Of a stretch of DNA of 64,000 nt, positions 17,634 through 26,124 are shown piece by piece (within the stretch, counting starts at the first letter, position 1; each line of letters begins with the position of its first letter). The notes under the pieces were generated by a model. It did not search any database, was not told the origin of the DNA, and saw only the letters and a list, made by a program, of their open reading frames with translations. A program made the position numbers and the translations under genes. The DNA comes from Chitinophaga pendula (lineage in GTDB: Bacteria; Bacteroidota; Bacteroidia; Chitinophagales; Chitinophagaceae): the NCBI RefSeq assembly GCF_020386615.1, contig NZ_CP077769.1, positions 2,604,001-2,668,000 on the forward strand. Direction: 5' to 3'.

Positions 17634-19169
17634 ATGATGAAGCGATTGCGATTAAAGCTGCGAATGACCGGTATAGGCATCTGTGCGCTGTTAAGTATTT
17701 CTGTATACGGGCAATCTGCGCAGCGGCCTAACATTGTGCTTATTTATGCGGATGACCTGGGATTTGGGGATGTGAGTTGTTATGGTGCGAAGCGGATTTC
17801 GACGCCTAATATTGACCAGCTGGCGCGGCAGGGGGTACGGTTTACGAATGCGCATGCTTCTTCGTCGACGTGTACGCCATCGCGGTATTCTATGTTGACG
17901 GGGGAGTATGCGTGGCGGCATGCGGGTACGGGTATTGCGCCCGGTAATGCGGCGTTGATCATTCCGCAGGACAGGATCACGCTGCCGGGGATGTTGCAGC
18001 GTGCTGGTTATCAGACGGCAGCTATCGGCAAGTGGCATTTAGGTATAGGTGGGCCGGAGGGGCCGGACTGGAATGGGGAGTTGAAGCCCGGGCCGCTGGA
18101 GGTAGGATTTAACTATGCGTTTCTGATGCCAGCTACTGCTGACCGGGTGCCCTGTGTGTTTGTGGAGGATCACCGGGTGGTAAACCTGGACCCGGCAGAT
18201 CCTATTACGGTAAGTTATAAGCAGCCGCTCGGGGATGCGCCTACGGGGCGTAATAATCCGGAGTTGCTGAAGATGAAAGCCTCTCACGGTCATGACCAGG
18301 CGATTGTGAACGGCGTGGGGCGTATTGGTTATATGACCGGTGGGAAGCGGGCGTTGTGGGTGGATGAGGACCTGGCTAAGACATTTACGGATAAGGCGAT
18401 CTCCTTTATAACGCAGCACCGGCAGCAGCCCTTTTTTGTGTACCTGGCGACGCATGATATACACGTGCCGCGGGTGCCGCATTCGCAGTTTGCGGGTAAG
18501 AGCGGTATGGGGCCACGCGGGGATGCCATTTTGCAGCTGGACTGGACGGTAGGCCGGATTATGGAGACGCTGCAGCGATTGCAGCTGTCGGATAATACGA
18601 TTGTGATCTTCAGCAGTGATAACGGGCCGGTGGTGGATGACGGTTACCAGGACCAGGCGGTGGAGTTGTTGGGAAGTCACCGGCCGAGCGGGCCATTGCG
18701 CGGAGGTAAGTACAGTGCTTTTGATGCCGGGACGCGTATCCCGATGATCGTGCGTTGGCCGGGGCAGGTAAAGAAGGGGACCTCCGGGGCTTTGTTAAGC
18801 CAGGTGGACCTGTTAGCTACGCTGGCGAAGCTGACGGGGCAGTCTTTGGGTCAGGAGGATGCGCCGGATAGTTTTGATATGTTGCCCGCTTTCCTGCATC
18901 AATCAGAAAAGGGGCGTAACAGCCTCGTAGCGCACGCCGGGGTACTTTCCATTATCCGAGGTGACTGGAAGTATATTCCTGCCTCTAAAGGGCCCCGGAA
19001 GGACAATCACGTGAATATAGAGCTCGGTAATGATCCGGCTCCGCAATTATATGATCTTCGAAAGGACCTTGGGGAGCAGCGGAATGTGGCGGCGACGCAT
19101 CCTGCGTTGGTGAAGGAGCTGGCTGCGGAGCTGGATCGGATACGGACGAAGGGGAGTGAAAGGCCGTAG
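17634..19169 (+). CDS. Sulfatase (arylsulfatase-type, formylglycine-dependent)
   Basis: 511 residues with signal peptide (to about residue 27). Metal ligands Asp40-Asp41 (I-Y-A-D-D-L-G-F-G-D), the formylglycine motif C80-T-P-S-R, H-D-I-H-V-P-R and S-S-D-N-G-P are all present, so an active S1-family sulfate ester hydrolase is expected. The Cys must be converted to formylglycine by an enzyme not encoded in this window. It follows susD after 149 bp, with a perfect 7-bp hairpin (GGAATAA/TTATTCC, about 17506-17526) in the gap, and is probably the last gene of the operon. Its job would be to desulfate what SusCD binds. Confidence 0.93.
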   Translation: MMKRLRLKLRMTGIGICALLSISVYGQSAQRPNIVLIYADDLGFGDVSCYGAKRISTPNIDQLARQGVRFTNAHASSSTCTPSRYSMLTGEYAWRHAGTGIAPGNAALIIPQDRITLPGMLQRAGYQTAAIGKWHLGIGGPEGPDWNGELKPGPLEVGFNYAFLMPATADRVPCVFVEDHRVVNLDPADPITVSYKQPLGDAPTGRNNPELLKMKASHGHDQAIVNGVGRIGYMTGGKRALWVDEDLAKTFTDKAISFITQHRQQPFFVYLATHDIHVPRVPHSQFAGKSGMGPRGDAILQLDWTVGRIMETLQRLQLSDNTIVIFSSDNGPVVDDGYQDQAVELLGSHRPSGPLRGGKYSAFDAGTRIPMIVRWPGQVKKGTSGALLSQVDLLATLAKLTGQSLGQEDAPDSFDMLPAFLHQSEKGRNSLVAHAGVLSIIRGDWKYIPASKGPRKDNHVNIELGNDPAPQLYDLRKDLGEQRNVAATHPALVKELAAELDRIRTKGSERP

Positions 19170-19220
19170 TAAGGTTGGGGGCATCAGTTGTGTACTTTCA
19201 GTACGGCAGCTGCGAAAAGG

Positions 19221-19253
19221 GGCTGTTTCTTTAGAAGAGGCAGCCTCTTTTTT
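19221..19253 (+). terminator. Rho-independent terminator after the sulfatase
   Basis: GGCTG / CAGCC outer stem with TCTT / AAGA inside, followed by TCTTTTTT. It closes the sigma-FecR-SusCD-sulfatase locus. Confidence 0.75.
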
Positions 19254-19330
19254 GTGCCCCGCGGAAGATATGCTTGATTTTTTATATTCGACTATCTATC
19301 TCGTTATCAGCCGGTTGCAATTTTGTTGCC

Positions 19331-19438
19331 TATAGGCTGTATAAGCGTTGTATAAGCATTGTATATGCAACTATATGCCTCGCTTATACAATGACTATAC
19401 GAATGCTATAGGAATGCTACAGGAGAGCTATAGGAATG
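19331..19438. repeat. 11-bp periodic TATA-core repeat array
   Basis: TATA (once TACA) cores recur at 19331, 19340, 19351, 19362, 19372, 19385, 19396, 19407, 19418 and 19429. From 19395 to 19438 the sequence is four uninterrupted 11-mers: CTATACGAATG, CTATAGGAATG, CTACAGGAGAG, CTATAGGAATG. The left part carries an inverted repeat, TTGTATAAGC (19348-19357) and GCTTATACAA (19382-19391). The array lies between convergent genes. A related short array is at 52313-52350. Confidence 0.8.
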
Positions 19439-19448
19439 ATGTGTTGGA

Positions 19449-20087
19449 TCAGAGGTTATGTTCGGTGGCGAACCTGATAAGTTCGGCGGTTGATCTCAGT
19501 TCGAGTTTATGGATGATGTTTTTGCGATGGGTGTTGACGGTATATTCAGACAGGAATAGTTTGGCGGCGATCATGGGGGTGGTGAGGCCGTCTCGGATGA
19601 GGCGTGCGATTTCTTTTTCCCTGGGGGAGAGGAGGGATAGTTTGATGAATGCTTTATCGGAGAGTTCTGCCTGGAAGGTATTTTTATCTTTTGGGAATAC
19701 GTAGTTTCCCTGGAGGATGCTTTTGATGGTATCGATGAGTACGGGGGCATCGGCGCCTTTGTAGAGGAATCCTTTGGCGCCTGCTTTACGGACGCGCGCT
19801 ATGATCTCGTCGGAGGTGTACATGCTGAGGACGAGGATTTTGAGGAGGGGGAAGGCGGTATGCAGGAGTGGGAGGGCGGTGAGGCCGTCGAGGGCAGGCA
19901 TATTGATATCGAGGATGACGAGGTCGGTTTTGCCCGGGTTGGCATGGAGGAAGTCGAGGAGGTCTTTGCCATTGGAGAATGTTTCCTGTACGGTATAGTC
20001 CTCTTCTTCAGCGAGGATGTGTATGAGTCCGGATACGAGCATTTTATGGTCGTCGGCGATGATGATATTTATTTCAGGAGGCTGCAT
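19449..20087 (-). CDS. LuxR/NarL-type response regulator
   Basis: 212 residues. Receiver domain with acidic pocket Asp12-Asp13, phospho-acceptor Asp60 (V-I-L-D-I-N-M-P), Ser88 and Lys110; then a C-terminal helix-turn-helix of the NarL type (L-S-P-R-E-K-E-I-A-R-L-I, Y-T-V-N-T-H-R-K-N-I). It overlaps the 3' end of the kinase gene by 14 bp, so the two are translationally coupled and form a cognate pair. Targets are not shown by the sequence. Confidence 0.94.
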   Translation of the reverse strand: MQPPEINIIIADDHKMLVSGLIHILAEEEDYTVQETFSNGKDLLDFLHANPGKTDLVILDINMPALDGLTALPLLHTAFPLLKILVLSMYTSDEIIARVRKAGAKGFLYKGADAPVLIDTIKSILQGNYVFPKDKNTFQAELSDKAFIKLSLLSPREKEIARLIRDGLTTPMIAAKLFLSEYTVNTHRKNIIHKLELRSTAELIRFATEHNL

Positions 20088-22017
20088 AATTGTTGGGGAT
20101 GTTAATGATGATGGTGGTTCCTGCCGGTGTGCTGTCGATGAATATTTCGCCGGCGAGGTATTCGACCCTGGAGCGGGTATTTTTCATGCCGATGCCGGTG
20201 GGGGTGGTGGATGGGTTGGTGTTGTATCCTTTCCCATTGTCTTCGGCGATCAGTTGTATCCGTTGATCATCTATGAGGCCCTGTATCATGGCTTCTGATG
20301 CATTGGCATGGCGGAGGATGTTGTGCGTCAGTTCTGTCATGATGCGGAAGATGACGAGTTGGATATCCTGTGGCAGGATGTCCAGCCGGGCTTCGAGATA
20401 GCTTCTGAGCACGATGGTGGCGGAGCGGTTGATGTTGGATATCCAGTCTTCGAGGGATGTGACCAGTCCTTTCTGTGCGAAGTCGGCCGGCATGAGTTCG
20501 TGGCTGAGGTTGCGGATATCGTGTTGTACGGATTGGAGGTGTTGTGCTATTTCCTGGCTGTAGTCCTTGAGTAGGGGTGATTGTTCGATGAGGGTGCGCA
20601 GTTGTTTTCGTTGCAGGAGGAGCCGTATGTACATGATCTTGGCGCCAAGGCCATCGTGTAGTTCTGCTGCGAGGCGTTTGCGTTCATCGTCTTGAGCGAG
20701 GATGAGGCGAGCGGAGAGGGAGGCTTTGTTTTGCAGTTCCTGTACCTGCATTTTGCCTACCTGCTGCAAGGTGTATCTGAACCGGCCGGTGAGGAGTATG
20801 GATAGGGAGAGGAGTTCGAAGAACAGGCCCCAGGCCAGTGCGTTGGGTTTGACCAGGTTAAAGTTGGTGATGCCTAGGTGGTTGAGCATAAACAAGGTGC
20901 AGCCGGCGGCGAAGAAAAAAAAGGTGATGGCATAGTACCAGCAAAGCCGGCGGCCTTGTAAGATACCTTTGGCGAGGGAGAGCAATATAAATAATAACGA
21001 GAGTGCGATGATGAGGTCGGCTGTTTTCTTCAGTGTATGTATGGTAGCATACTGATGATGCCGATAGGTAAGATATATGACGAGAGACTGTATGGCTATA
21101 AAAAGTATGCATGCTATTGTAAAGAGAATGCCGATACGGTTCCAGCGGGGCATCTGTTTCTGCTGGCCTATGAACAGCTGCATGATCATGATACCTGCGG
21201 CGCAGCTTAGCAACATAAAATTATACTGCCCGATGTACCAGGCGGCATCGTATAGCCACTGGGGTAATATGAGGGCATCGATGCCATCTTCCATGAGTAG
21301 GAAGCAGGTGTTGGCGAGTACGTAGAGGCTGTACCAGAGGTATATCCTGTCGCGCAGGAAACAATAGAGGATGAGGCTGAAGCAGAAGCTAAAGAGATAA
21401 AAGCCCAGCAGCCATGACCAATGCTGGTCGAATAGGAAAAGTTGTTCCCATTTGAGGAAGTCTTCTGTGGTGGTGATATCGGTGGGGAAGTAAATATTTC
21501 CGGAGGGATGGGATATGCACAGGTATAGTATGGCATTTTCCTGCGGTTGTAGTACGAAAGGCATACTTAAGGCCCTGGAGGGGAACAGGCGGTTGGCGGC
21601 GACGAGGTGCGAGGAGCTTTGTCCCAGTGCTTTTATGCCGGCGGTATCTTTTTTAAAGAGGGATACGGTATCGACGAAGTTGTATATACTCCAGAGGAAG
21701 GCTGTGGGTAGTGTACAGGAGTTTCTGGCACTTACCCTGAGCCATATACGTTTTTCTACATATCCCAAGTTGAGGGTACGATGGGGTGTCCATTTGCGGA
21801 AGGCGCCCTGTATGAAGGCGCTGTCAGCGGTGAAGGGGTTGATGGTATCGTGGTATGACTGGAGCCAGTAGGTATAATAGTCGGCGAGGTGTTCGTCATT
21901 GCGATCTTTGAGTTGCAGGATGGGTTGGTTGTGCTGCTCCCGGGCCTGTCCTGCACCGGTGAGGGCGTGGAGGATGATCAGCACGATCAGCAGGCAGTGA
22001 GGCAGGGGATTATTCAT
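20074..22017 (-). CDS. 7TMR-DISM sensor histidine kinase (HisKA_3 type)
   Basis: 647 residues from the ATG at 22017, which puts a signal peptide (L-P-H-C-L-L-I-V-L-I-I-L-H-A) at the N-terminus; longer readings upstream lack one. Order: extracytoplasmic 7TMR-DISM type 2 domain (about 30-170), seven membrane helices (about 180-380), short coiled coil, dimerisation domain with E-L-H-D-G-L-G (His454) and an ATPase domain with D-N-G-K-G-Y and G-I-G-M-K-N. The extracellular domain type binds carbohydrate-like or other small ligands in some relatives. Coupled to the response regulator downstream. Confidence 0.93.
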   Translation of the reverse strand: MNNPLPHCLLIVLIILHALTGAGQAREQHNQPILQLKDRNDEHLADYYTYWLQSYHDTINPFTADSAFIQGAFRKWTPHRTLNLGYVEKRIWLRVSARNSCTLPTAFLWSIYNFVDTVSLFKKDTAGIKALGQSSSHLVAANRLFPSRALSMPFVLQPQENAILYLCISHPSGNIYFPTDITTTEDFLKWEQLFLFDQHWSWLLGFYLFSFCFSLILYCFLRDRIYLWYSLYVLANTCFLLMEDGIDALILPQWLYDAAWYIGQYNFMLLSCAAGIMIMQLFIGQQKQMPRWNRIGILFTIACILFIAIQSLVIYLTYRHHQYATIHTLKKTADLIIALSLLFILLSLAKGILQGRRLCWYYAITFFFFAAGCTLFMLNHLGITNFNLVKPNALAWGLFFELLSLSILLTGRFRYTLQQVGKMQVQELQNKASLSARLILAQDDERKRLAAELHDGLGAKIMYIRLLLQRKQLRTLIEQSPLLKDYSQEIAQHLQSVQHDIRNLSHELMPADFAQKGLVTSLEDWISNINRSATIVLRSYLEARLDILPQDIQLVIFRIMTELTHNILRHANASEAMIQGLIDDQRIQLIAEDNGKGYNTNPSTTPTGIGMKNTRSRVEYLAGEIFIDSTPAGTTIIINIPNNYAAS

Positions 22018-22094
22018 ATGACTGCAAGATCTGTATAGTATGATAGAATTAAAATACCAAAATGTTGGTATACTCAATGACCAGGCATGTAATG

Positions 22095-22883
22095 TTATAC
22101 TATCCAGCAGGCGCCTTTGAGGTAGGTGCGAGCTTTGCCGCTGATGTTGACCCTTTGGCCCTTGTTTGTACAATACAATTTGCCCAGGCGGCTGGACACC
22201 TGCAAGGCGAACATTTCCTGTTTATTGAGTATGGAGGCCCAGTAGGGGATCAGGGAGCAGTGGGCGGAGCCGGTTACGGGATCTTCTAGTATGGTGGATT
22301 GTGGTGTGAAGAAGCGGGATACGAAGTCGGACCGTTCGCCTTTGGCGGTGATGATGACGCCGCCGGGGTCGAGGTTGATCTGATCGAATATTTGTCTGTC
22401 GATGCGGATGTTCCTGACATCGGTTTCTGTGTTGTATACGAGGACGTAGTCGCGGGCTTTGAGGACGGCGACTGGTTGTATGCTGATGGCATCGCGGATG
22501 ATATCTGGCAGTGGTGCGGGGGAAGGCATACGTGCGGGGAGGTCGAGGCGATAGGTATCGTTTTCGAAGGTGACGATGAGTTCACCGCTGAGGGTATGAA
22601 AGGATATTTGGTCATTGGTGTAGCCCAGGTGTTGTTTGATGACGTGGGCGGTGGCGAGGGTGGCATGTCCGCAGAGGTCCATTTCTATGTCGGGTGTGAA
22701 CCAGCGGAGGAGGGCGCTTTCCTGCTGTAGTATGAAGAAGGCCGTTTCGGCTACGGCATTTTCTGCTGCGATCTGTAGCATTTGTGTGTCGGGTAGCCAT
22801 TCGGTCAAGGGTACTACGCATGCGGGGTTGCCACCGAAGAGGGTATCGGTAAAGGCGTCGATCTGATAGATATCCAGTTGCAT
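22095..22883 (-). CDS. PhzF family isomerase/epimerase
   Basis: 262 residues. The two-fold PhzF barrel is visible: Q-I-D-A-F-T and G-G-N-P-A at the N-terminus, general base Glu46 in N-A-V-A-E-T-A-F-F, D-L-C-G-H-A-T-L-A-T-A-H (about 69-80), R-F-F-T-P and E-D-P-V-T-G-S-A-H in the second half. The length fits the 260-290 family norm. No phenazine genes are nearby, so this is one of the many PhzF-like isomerases of unknown substrate. The remains of a dioxygenase gene lie directly upstream on the same strand. Confidence 0.92.
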   Translation of the reverse strand: MQLDIYQIDAFTDTLFGGNPACVVPLTEWLPDTQMLQIAAENAVAETAFFILQQESALLRWFTPDIEMDLCGHATLATAHVIKQHLGYTNDQISFHTLSGELIVTFENDTYRLDLPARMPSPAPLPDIIRDAISIQPVAVLKARDYVLVYNTETDVRNIRIDRQIFDQINLDPGGVIITAKGERSDFVSRFFTPQSTILEDPVTGSAHCSLIPYWASILNKQEMFALQVSSRLGKLYCTNKGQRVNISGKARTYLKGACWIV

Positions 22884-22895
22884 AATCAGCCAGTT

Positions 22896-23108
22896 TTAGT
22901 GGATCAGCAGGGGCGTCATGGAGATGGAGCCCATGACCAGCTGATCGTTGAACAAAGAAACGGATTCTTTGTCATCCTGGAGGACTAAAGTGTATAGTAA
23001 TGGCAGATAGTGTTAGGAGGTGGGGTTGGCAAGGTCGAATGCTTTTCTTTGGGACTGGAAAGCGATGAGGTTCTTATGGTCTTTTTTGCTGATGAGTGTT
23101 CTTATGTG
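22896..23108 (-). pseudogene. Remnant of a 4,5-DOPA-type extradiol dioxygenase (C-terminus only)
   Basis: Reading the minus strand from 23108 to a stop at 22896-22898 gives about 70 residues that match the C-terminal end of LigB/YgiD-like DOPA dioxygenases: F-D-L-A-N-P-T-S, stop, H-Y-L-P-L-L-Y-T-L, then L-F-N-D-Q-L-V-M-G-S-I-S-M-T. The family has a Glu where the in-frame TAA (23013-23015) sits, so one substitution (GAA to TAA) explains it. A second in-frame stop (23109-23111) precedes the fragment, and the N-terminal three quarters, including the metal ligands, are missing. The fragment lies just upstream of phzF in the same direction. Family assignment is from memory of the conserved end. 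Confidence 0.75.
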
Positions 23109-23130
23109 TCAATCGTAGTATCTTAGGTAT

Positions 23131-23817
23131 ATGAATCACCAGGAGTATCATTTAAAGAGTTCGGATTTTATACGGGATGTGGTTATTGGTATGAGTGACG
23201 GGTTGACGGTTCCTTTTGCGTTGGCGGCGGGGTTGAGTGGGGCGGTGGCCAGTAATTCGATTGTTATTACGGCGGGGATAGCGGAGATTGTGGCGGGGAG
23301 TATTGCGATGGGGTTGGGTGGTTACCTGGCGGGTAAGACGGAGTTGGAGCATTATGCCAGCGAGTGGCGGCGGGAGCACCGGGAGGTGGAGGAGGTACCT
23401 GAGCAGGAGATGCAGGAGGTGAAGGAGGTCTTTGCCGGTTATGGGATCGATGAAGCCGGGCAGCAGCTGATCGCTACGGCGTTGGCGAAGGATAAGGACA
23501 AGTGGGTCGATTTTATGATGAAGTTCGAGTTAGGGTTGGAGGAGCCGGACAAGTACCGAGCGAGGGATTCTGCGTTGACGATCGGGCTGGCGTACGTGGT
23601 GGGGGGATTGTTGCCATTGTCCTCTTATTTCTTTACGGCGCGGCCGCATGACGGGTTGTTGTTGTCGGTGGTGGTGACGACGGTTTGTTTGTTCATTTTC
23701 GGGTATTTCAAGAGTAAGTTGACGGGGCAGCCGCCCTTTACGGGGGCGTTGAAGGTAACGGCGATCGGGTTGATTGCGGCGGCGGCGGCTTTTGGTATTG
23801 CGACGGCGATCGGGTAG
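23131..23817 (+). CDS. VIT1/CCC1 family iron/manganese transporter
   Basis: 228 residues. Two membrane helices at the start with D-V-V-I-G-M-S-D-G-L-T-V-P-F-A-L-A-A-G and G-S-I-A-M-G-L-G-G-Y-L-A-G-K, then an acidic cytoplasmic segment (about 75-140, many Glu) and three further helices. This is the vacuolar iron transporter/CCC1 layout; the Glu-rich segment binds ferrous iron in characterised members. In bacteria it exports or sequesters Fe(II) or Mn(II). Only seven bases separate a TATCTTAG motif from the ATG, so the transcript may be nearly leaderless. Confidence 0.9.
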   Translation: MNHQEYHLKSSDFIRDVVIGMSDGLTVPFALAAGLSGAVASNSIVITAGIAEIVAGSIAMGLGGYLAGKTELEHYASEWRREHREVEEVPEQEMQEVKEVFAGYGIDEAGQQLIATALAKDKDKWVDFMMKFELGLEEPDKYRARDSALTIGLAYVVGGLLPLSSYFFTARPHDGLLLSVVVTTVCLFIFGYFKSKLTGQPPFTGALKVTAIGLIAAAAAFGIATAIG

Positions 23818-23917
23818 GGGGGTGCTAAAATGTGCTAAAAAGAAATCCGGAATAAATAACAATGAAGTATTAAATTAGGCGTTTAAACATTATTCCACGC
23901 AGTAAGTAAAGCGATTT

Positions 23918-24898
23918 ATGGCACTTAATAGTTCAAGACGTAGTTTTCTTCAGCAGACCGGGCTCCTGGCAGCAGGTCTTTTATTACCCCGTAGTATTTT
24001 TGCTTATGCACCTGATAAGGCGTTACCTAAGAAGATAGGTTTGCAGTTGTATACATTGCGTGACCTGCTGGCGAAGGATGCGAGGGGTACGTTGGCGAAG
24101 GTAGGGGCGATTGGTTTCCGGGAAGCGGAGACATTTTATGGTTACCAGGGTGCACAGGATAAGGGATTATTCTGGGGATTGACGCCGAAGGAGCTGAAGA
24201 AGGTATTGACGGACAATCAGCTGCGTACTCCGAGTGGGCACTATCAGCTAAATGAGTACCTGACGCCCGGTAATGGCAAGGATGATGCGTTGAAGGTGCA
24301 GGCGGAGCTGGCGGCGGTGTTGGGTCAGCAGTACCTGATTGTGCCTATTTTACCGTTGGGATTGTGGGAGAAGGAGTTGACGGCGGATGATTATAAACAT
24401 ATCGGACATCAGCTGAATAAGGCCGGTGAATATTGTAAGCAGTTTAACCTGAAGGTGGGATATCACAATCACCACTGGGAGTTCAAGCAGCTGGGCGGCG
24501 GTAGTACGGGTTATGAGGTAATGTTGAAGGAGACGGACCCCAGCCTGGTTGGTTTTGAGTTGGACTTGTTCTGGGCGGTGAAGTCGGGATTTGATCCTAT
24601 CAAATTATTCCGTGAGGCGCCGGGCCGGTTTATGGCATGGCATGTGAAGGATATGGATAAGAACAATACGGCCAGTTTGTTTGCTACGGATACGAAAGGT
24701 AAAAATTCGCAGCAGTTGCTTGGCGGTGTTACGTTTGCGGAGGTGGGTACGGGAAGTATTGATTTCCGTAAGATCTTTGCGCAGGCGAAGCTGGCAGGTG
24801 TTAAACATCTGTATGTGGAGCAGGACCGGATCACGATTGATCCGATCGAGAGTGTGACGAAGAGTTTTACGTATGTGAAGAACAGCCTGTTGAAATAG
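23918..24898 (+). CDS. Tat-exported sugar phosphate isomerase/epimerase-like TIM barrel protein
   Basis: 326 residues. The N-terminus S-S-R-R-S-F-L-Q-Q-T-G followed by L-L-A-A-G-L-L-L-P is a twin-arginine signal. The rest is a xylose-isomerase-like TIM barrel with I-G-L-Q-L-Y-T-L-R-D-L-L, Y-H-N-H-H-W-E-F, F-E-L-D-L-F-W-A, W-H-V-K-D-M-D-K and Y-V-E-Q-D; His, Glu and Asp ligands for a divalent metal are in place. The family isomerises or epimerises sugars such as inosose or 3-keto-glucose. Export of the folded, metal-loaded protein suits the periplasm. Substrate unknown; monocistronic. Confidence 0.88.
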   Translation: MALNSSRRSFLQQTGLLAAGLLLPRSIFAYAPDKALPKKIGLQLYTLRDLLAKDARGTLAKVGAIGFREAETFYGYQGAQDKGLFWGLTPKELKKVLTDNQLRTPSGHYQLNEYLTPGNGKDDALKVQAELAAVLGQQYLIVPILPLGLWEKELTADDYKHIGHQLNKAGEYCKQFNLKVGYHNHHWEFKQLGGGSTGYEVMLKETDPSLVGFELDLFWAVKSGFDPIKLFREAPGRFMAWHVKDMDKNNTASLFATDTKGKNSQQLLGGVTFAEVGTGSIDFRKIFAQAKLAGVKHLYVEQDRITIDPIESVTKSFTYVKNSLLK

Positions 24899-24916
24899 GC
24901 GATAGATTATACAGGG

Positions 24917-24966
24917 GAACGCCTCCTTTACCGGATAGCGACAAGCTGCCGGTGAAGGAGGCGTTC
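24917..24966. terminator. Hairpin between convergent genes
   Basis: GAACGCCTCCTTTACCGG pairs with the GCCGGTGAAGGAGGCGTTC arm (one mismatch). It has no T run but sits between the convergent epimerase-like and phytase genes, so it probably blocks read-through from both sides. Confidence 0.6.
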
Positions 24967-24984
24967 GTGTGTGGGCCCTTGTTA

Positions 24985-26073
24985 TTAACGGCTTGGGGCC
25001 ATCTTTAATGTTTTGCCAGCGATATCTTCCCAGCGGTAGAGGTGGAAGGTCTTGTTATCGCTCATGGCGACGAACAGGCCATGGCGGAAGGTCTCGTTAA
25101 GGGGGATGGCGACGACATCGGAGCCATCGCTGTGGTTGGCGCTCACTTTCACGACTTTGAGTGGGTTGTGTTGATGAGGATTTCCATTGGCGCCTTCCCG
25201 TGGAAAGATGTGAAATTTGTTGGCGCCCTGATCGGAGACGAGGATGTATCCGGTGCTATCGGTGAGTTGATAGATGGAGATGCCTTCGTGGTCTTCTGTG
25301 AAGCCTGTGGTGGCGAAGAGGGCGAGTTCTTGGTTACCTTTTTCGGGATCGGCGAAGTATTTGCGGACACCTTTTCCTTCGTCGGAGTAGTAGATGTATC
25401 CCAGTTGCTGATCGACGGCGATAGCTTCTATTTCTTTGCCACCGCTATATTGGCCGAATTTGCGTACGAGGGATGCTTTTACATGGCCGGCGCCATCATC
25501 TTCGAGGAGGTATTGCCAGAGGTAGCTACCGGAGGGGCCGGATTTGCGGCCTACGATGGCATATTGTTGTCCTTTTTTATTCTTATACAAGGCGACACCC
25601 ATGGGTGCGTGGTTATCTTCCGGTTGTTCGCCGGAGAATACGGGTATTCCGCCCTGGTCGACAGGTTGCATGCCGGGTACGGAGAAGATGCGTAGTTTGC
25701 TGTTCAGGCGTTCGGTGGCGACGGCGATATCGGTGGGTTTGCCCAGGAGGGGTAGGCCATATGCGATGTCTACGTTGTTAGGGCGTTTGAGGCCTTTCAC
25801 TACTTTATCCTGTTGGATCTTGCCCTGCAGGTTGAATACGTAGAGGGCGCCATCTTCGGATTTGTCGGTACCGATGATGAGGCTTTGGGCGGGATTGGCA
25901 GGGTTGATCCAGATGGCTGGGTCATCGCTGTCGTAGGCGACTGCTTCGGTTACGATGGCAGGCTGTATGGTGCTATCTTGAGATTGCTGTACTGCTGTTT
26001 TTGTGTCATAGGTAGTACAGGCTGCCAGTGCGGTATATGCGCCGGCAGCTATTGGAATCACATATTTAATCAT
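24985..26073 (-). CDS. Beta-propeller phytase lipoprotein (3-phytase type)
   Basis: 362 residues; lipobox L-A-A-C with Cys19. The six-bladed propeller of alkaline (BPP) phytases is recognisable: D-S-D-D-P-A-I-W (about 48-55), I-G-T-D-K, G-K-E-I-E-A-I-A-V-D, Y-Y-S-D-E and E-D-H-E-G-I-S. The repeated Asp/Glu clusters are the calcium sites that bind phytate. It releases phosphate from myo-inositol hexakisphosphate at the cell surface. Last gene of an operon with a TonB receptor and a beta-helix lipoprotein, which fits phosphate or inositol-phosphate scavenging. Confidence 0.9.
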   Translation of the reverse strand: MIKYVIPIAAGAYTALAACTTYDTKTAVQQSQDSTIQPAIVTEAVAYDSDDPAIWINPANPAQSLIIGTDKSEDGALYVFNLQGKIQQDKVVKGLKRPNNVDIAYGLPLLGKPTDIAVATERLNSKLRIFSVPGMQPVDQGGIPVFSGEQPEDNHAPMGVALYKNKKGQQYAIVGRKSGPSGSYLWQYLLEDDGAGHVKASLVRKFGQYSGGKEIEAIAVDQQLGYIYYSDEGKGVRKYFADPEKGNQELALFATTGFTEDHEGISIYQLTDSTGYILVSDQGANKFHIFPREGANGNPHQHNPLKVVKVSANHSDGSDVVAIPLNETFRHGLFVAMSDNKTFHLYRWEDIAGKTLKMAPSR

Positions 26074-26088
26074 AATTGATCAGTTGAA

Positions 26089-26114
26089 GGGCAGGGATGT
26101 TGGTGTCCCTGCCC
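26089..26114 (-). promoter_or_regulatory. Intercistronic hairpin before the phytase gene
   Basis: Perfect 9-bp stem GGGCAGGGA / TCCCTGCCC with an 8-nt loop in the 51-bp gap between the beta-helix gene and the phytase start. It has no downstream T run, so it may protect the upstream message or partly attenuate rather than end transcription. Confidence 0.5.
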
Positions 26115-26124
26115 GCCGTAAAAA

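Noticed and set aside
22902..22946. Hairpin GATCAGC...GTCATGG / CCCATGAC...GCTGATC, first taken as a regulatory structure upstream of phzF
   Set aside because: It falls inside the dioxygenase remnant, where the sequence is explained by the conserved protein end; no T run or known riboswitch form.
22095..23108. Phenazine or betalain-type biosynthetic cluster from PhzF plus dioxygenase
   Set aside because: The dioxygenase is a non-functional fragment and PhzF-like proteins are widespread outside phenazine pathways; no other pathway gene is present.
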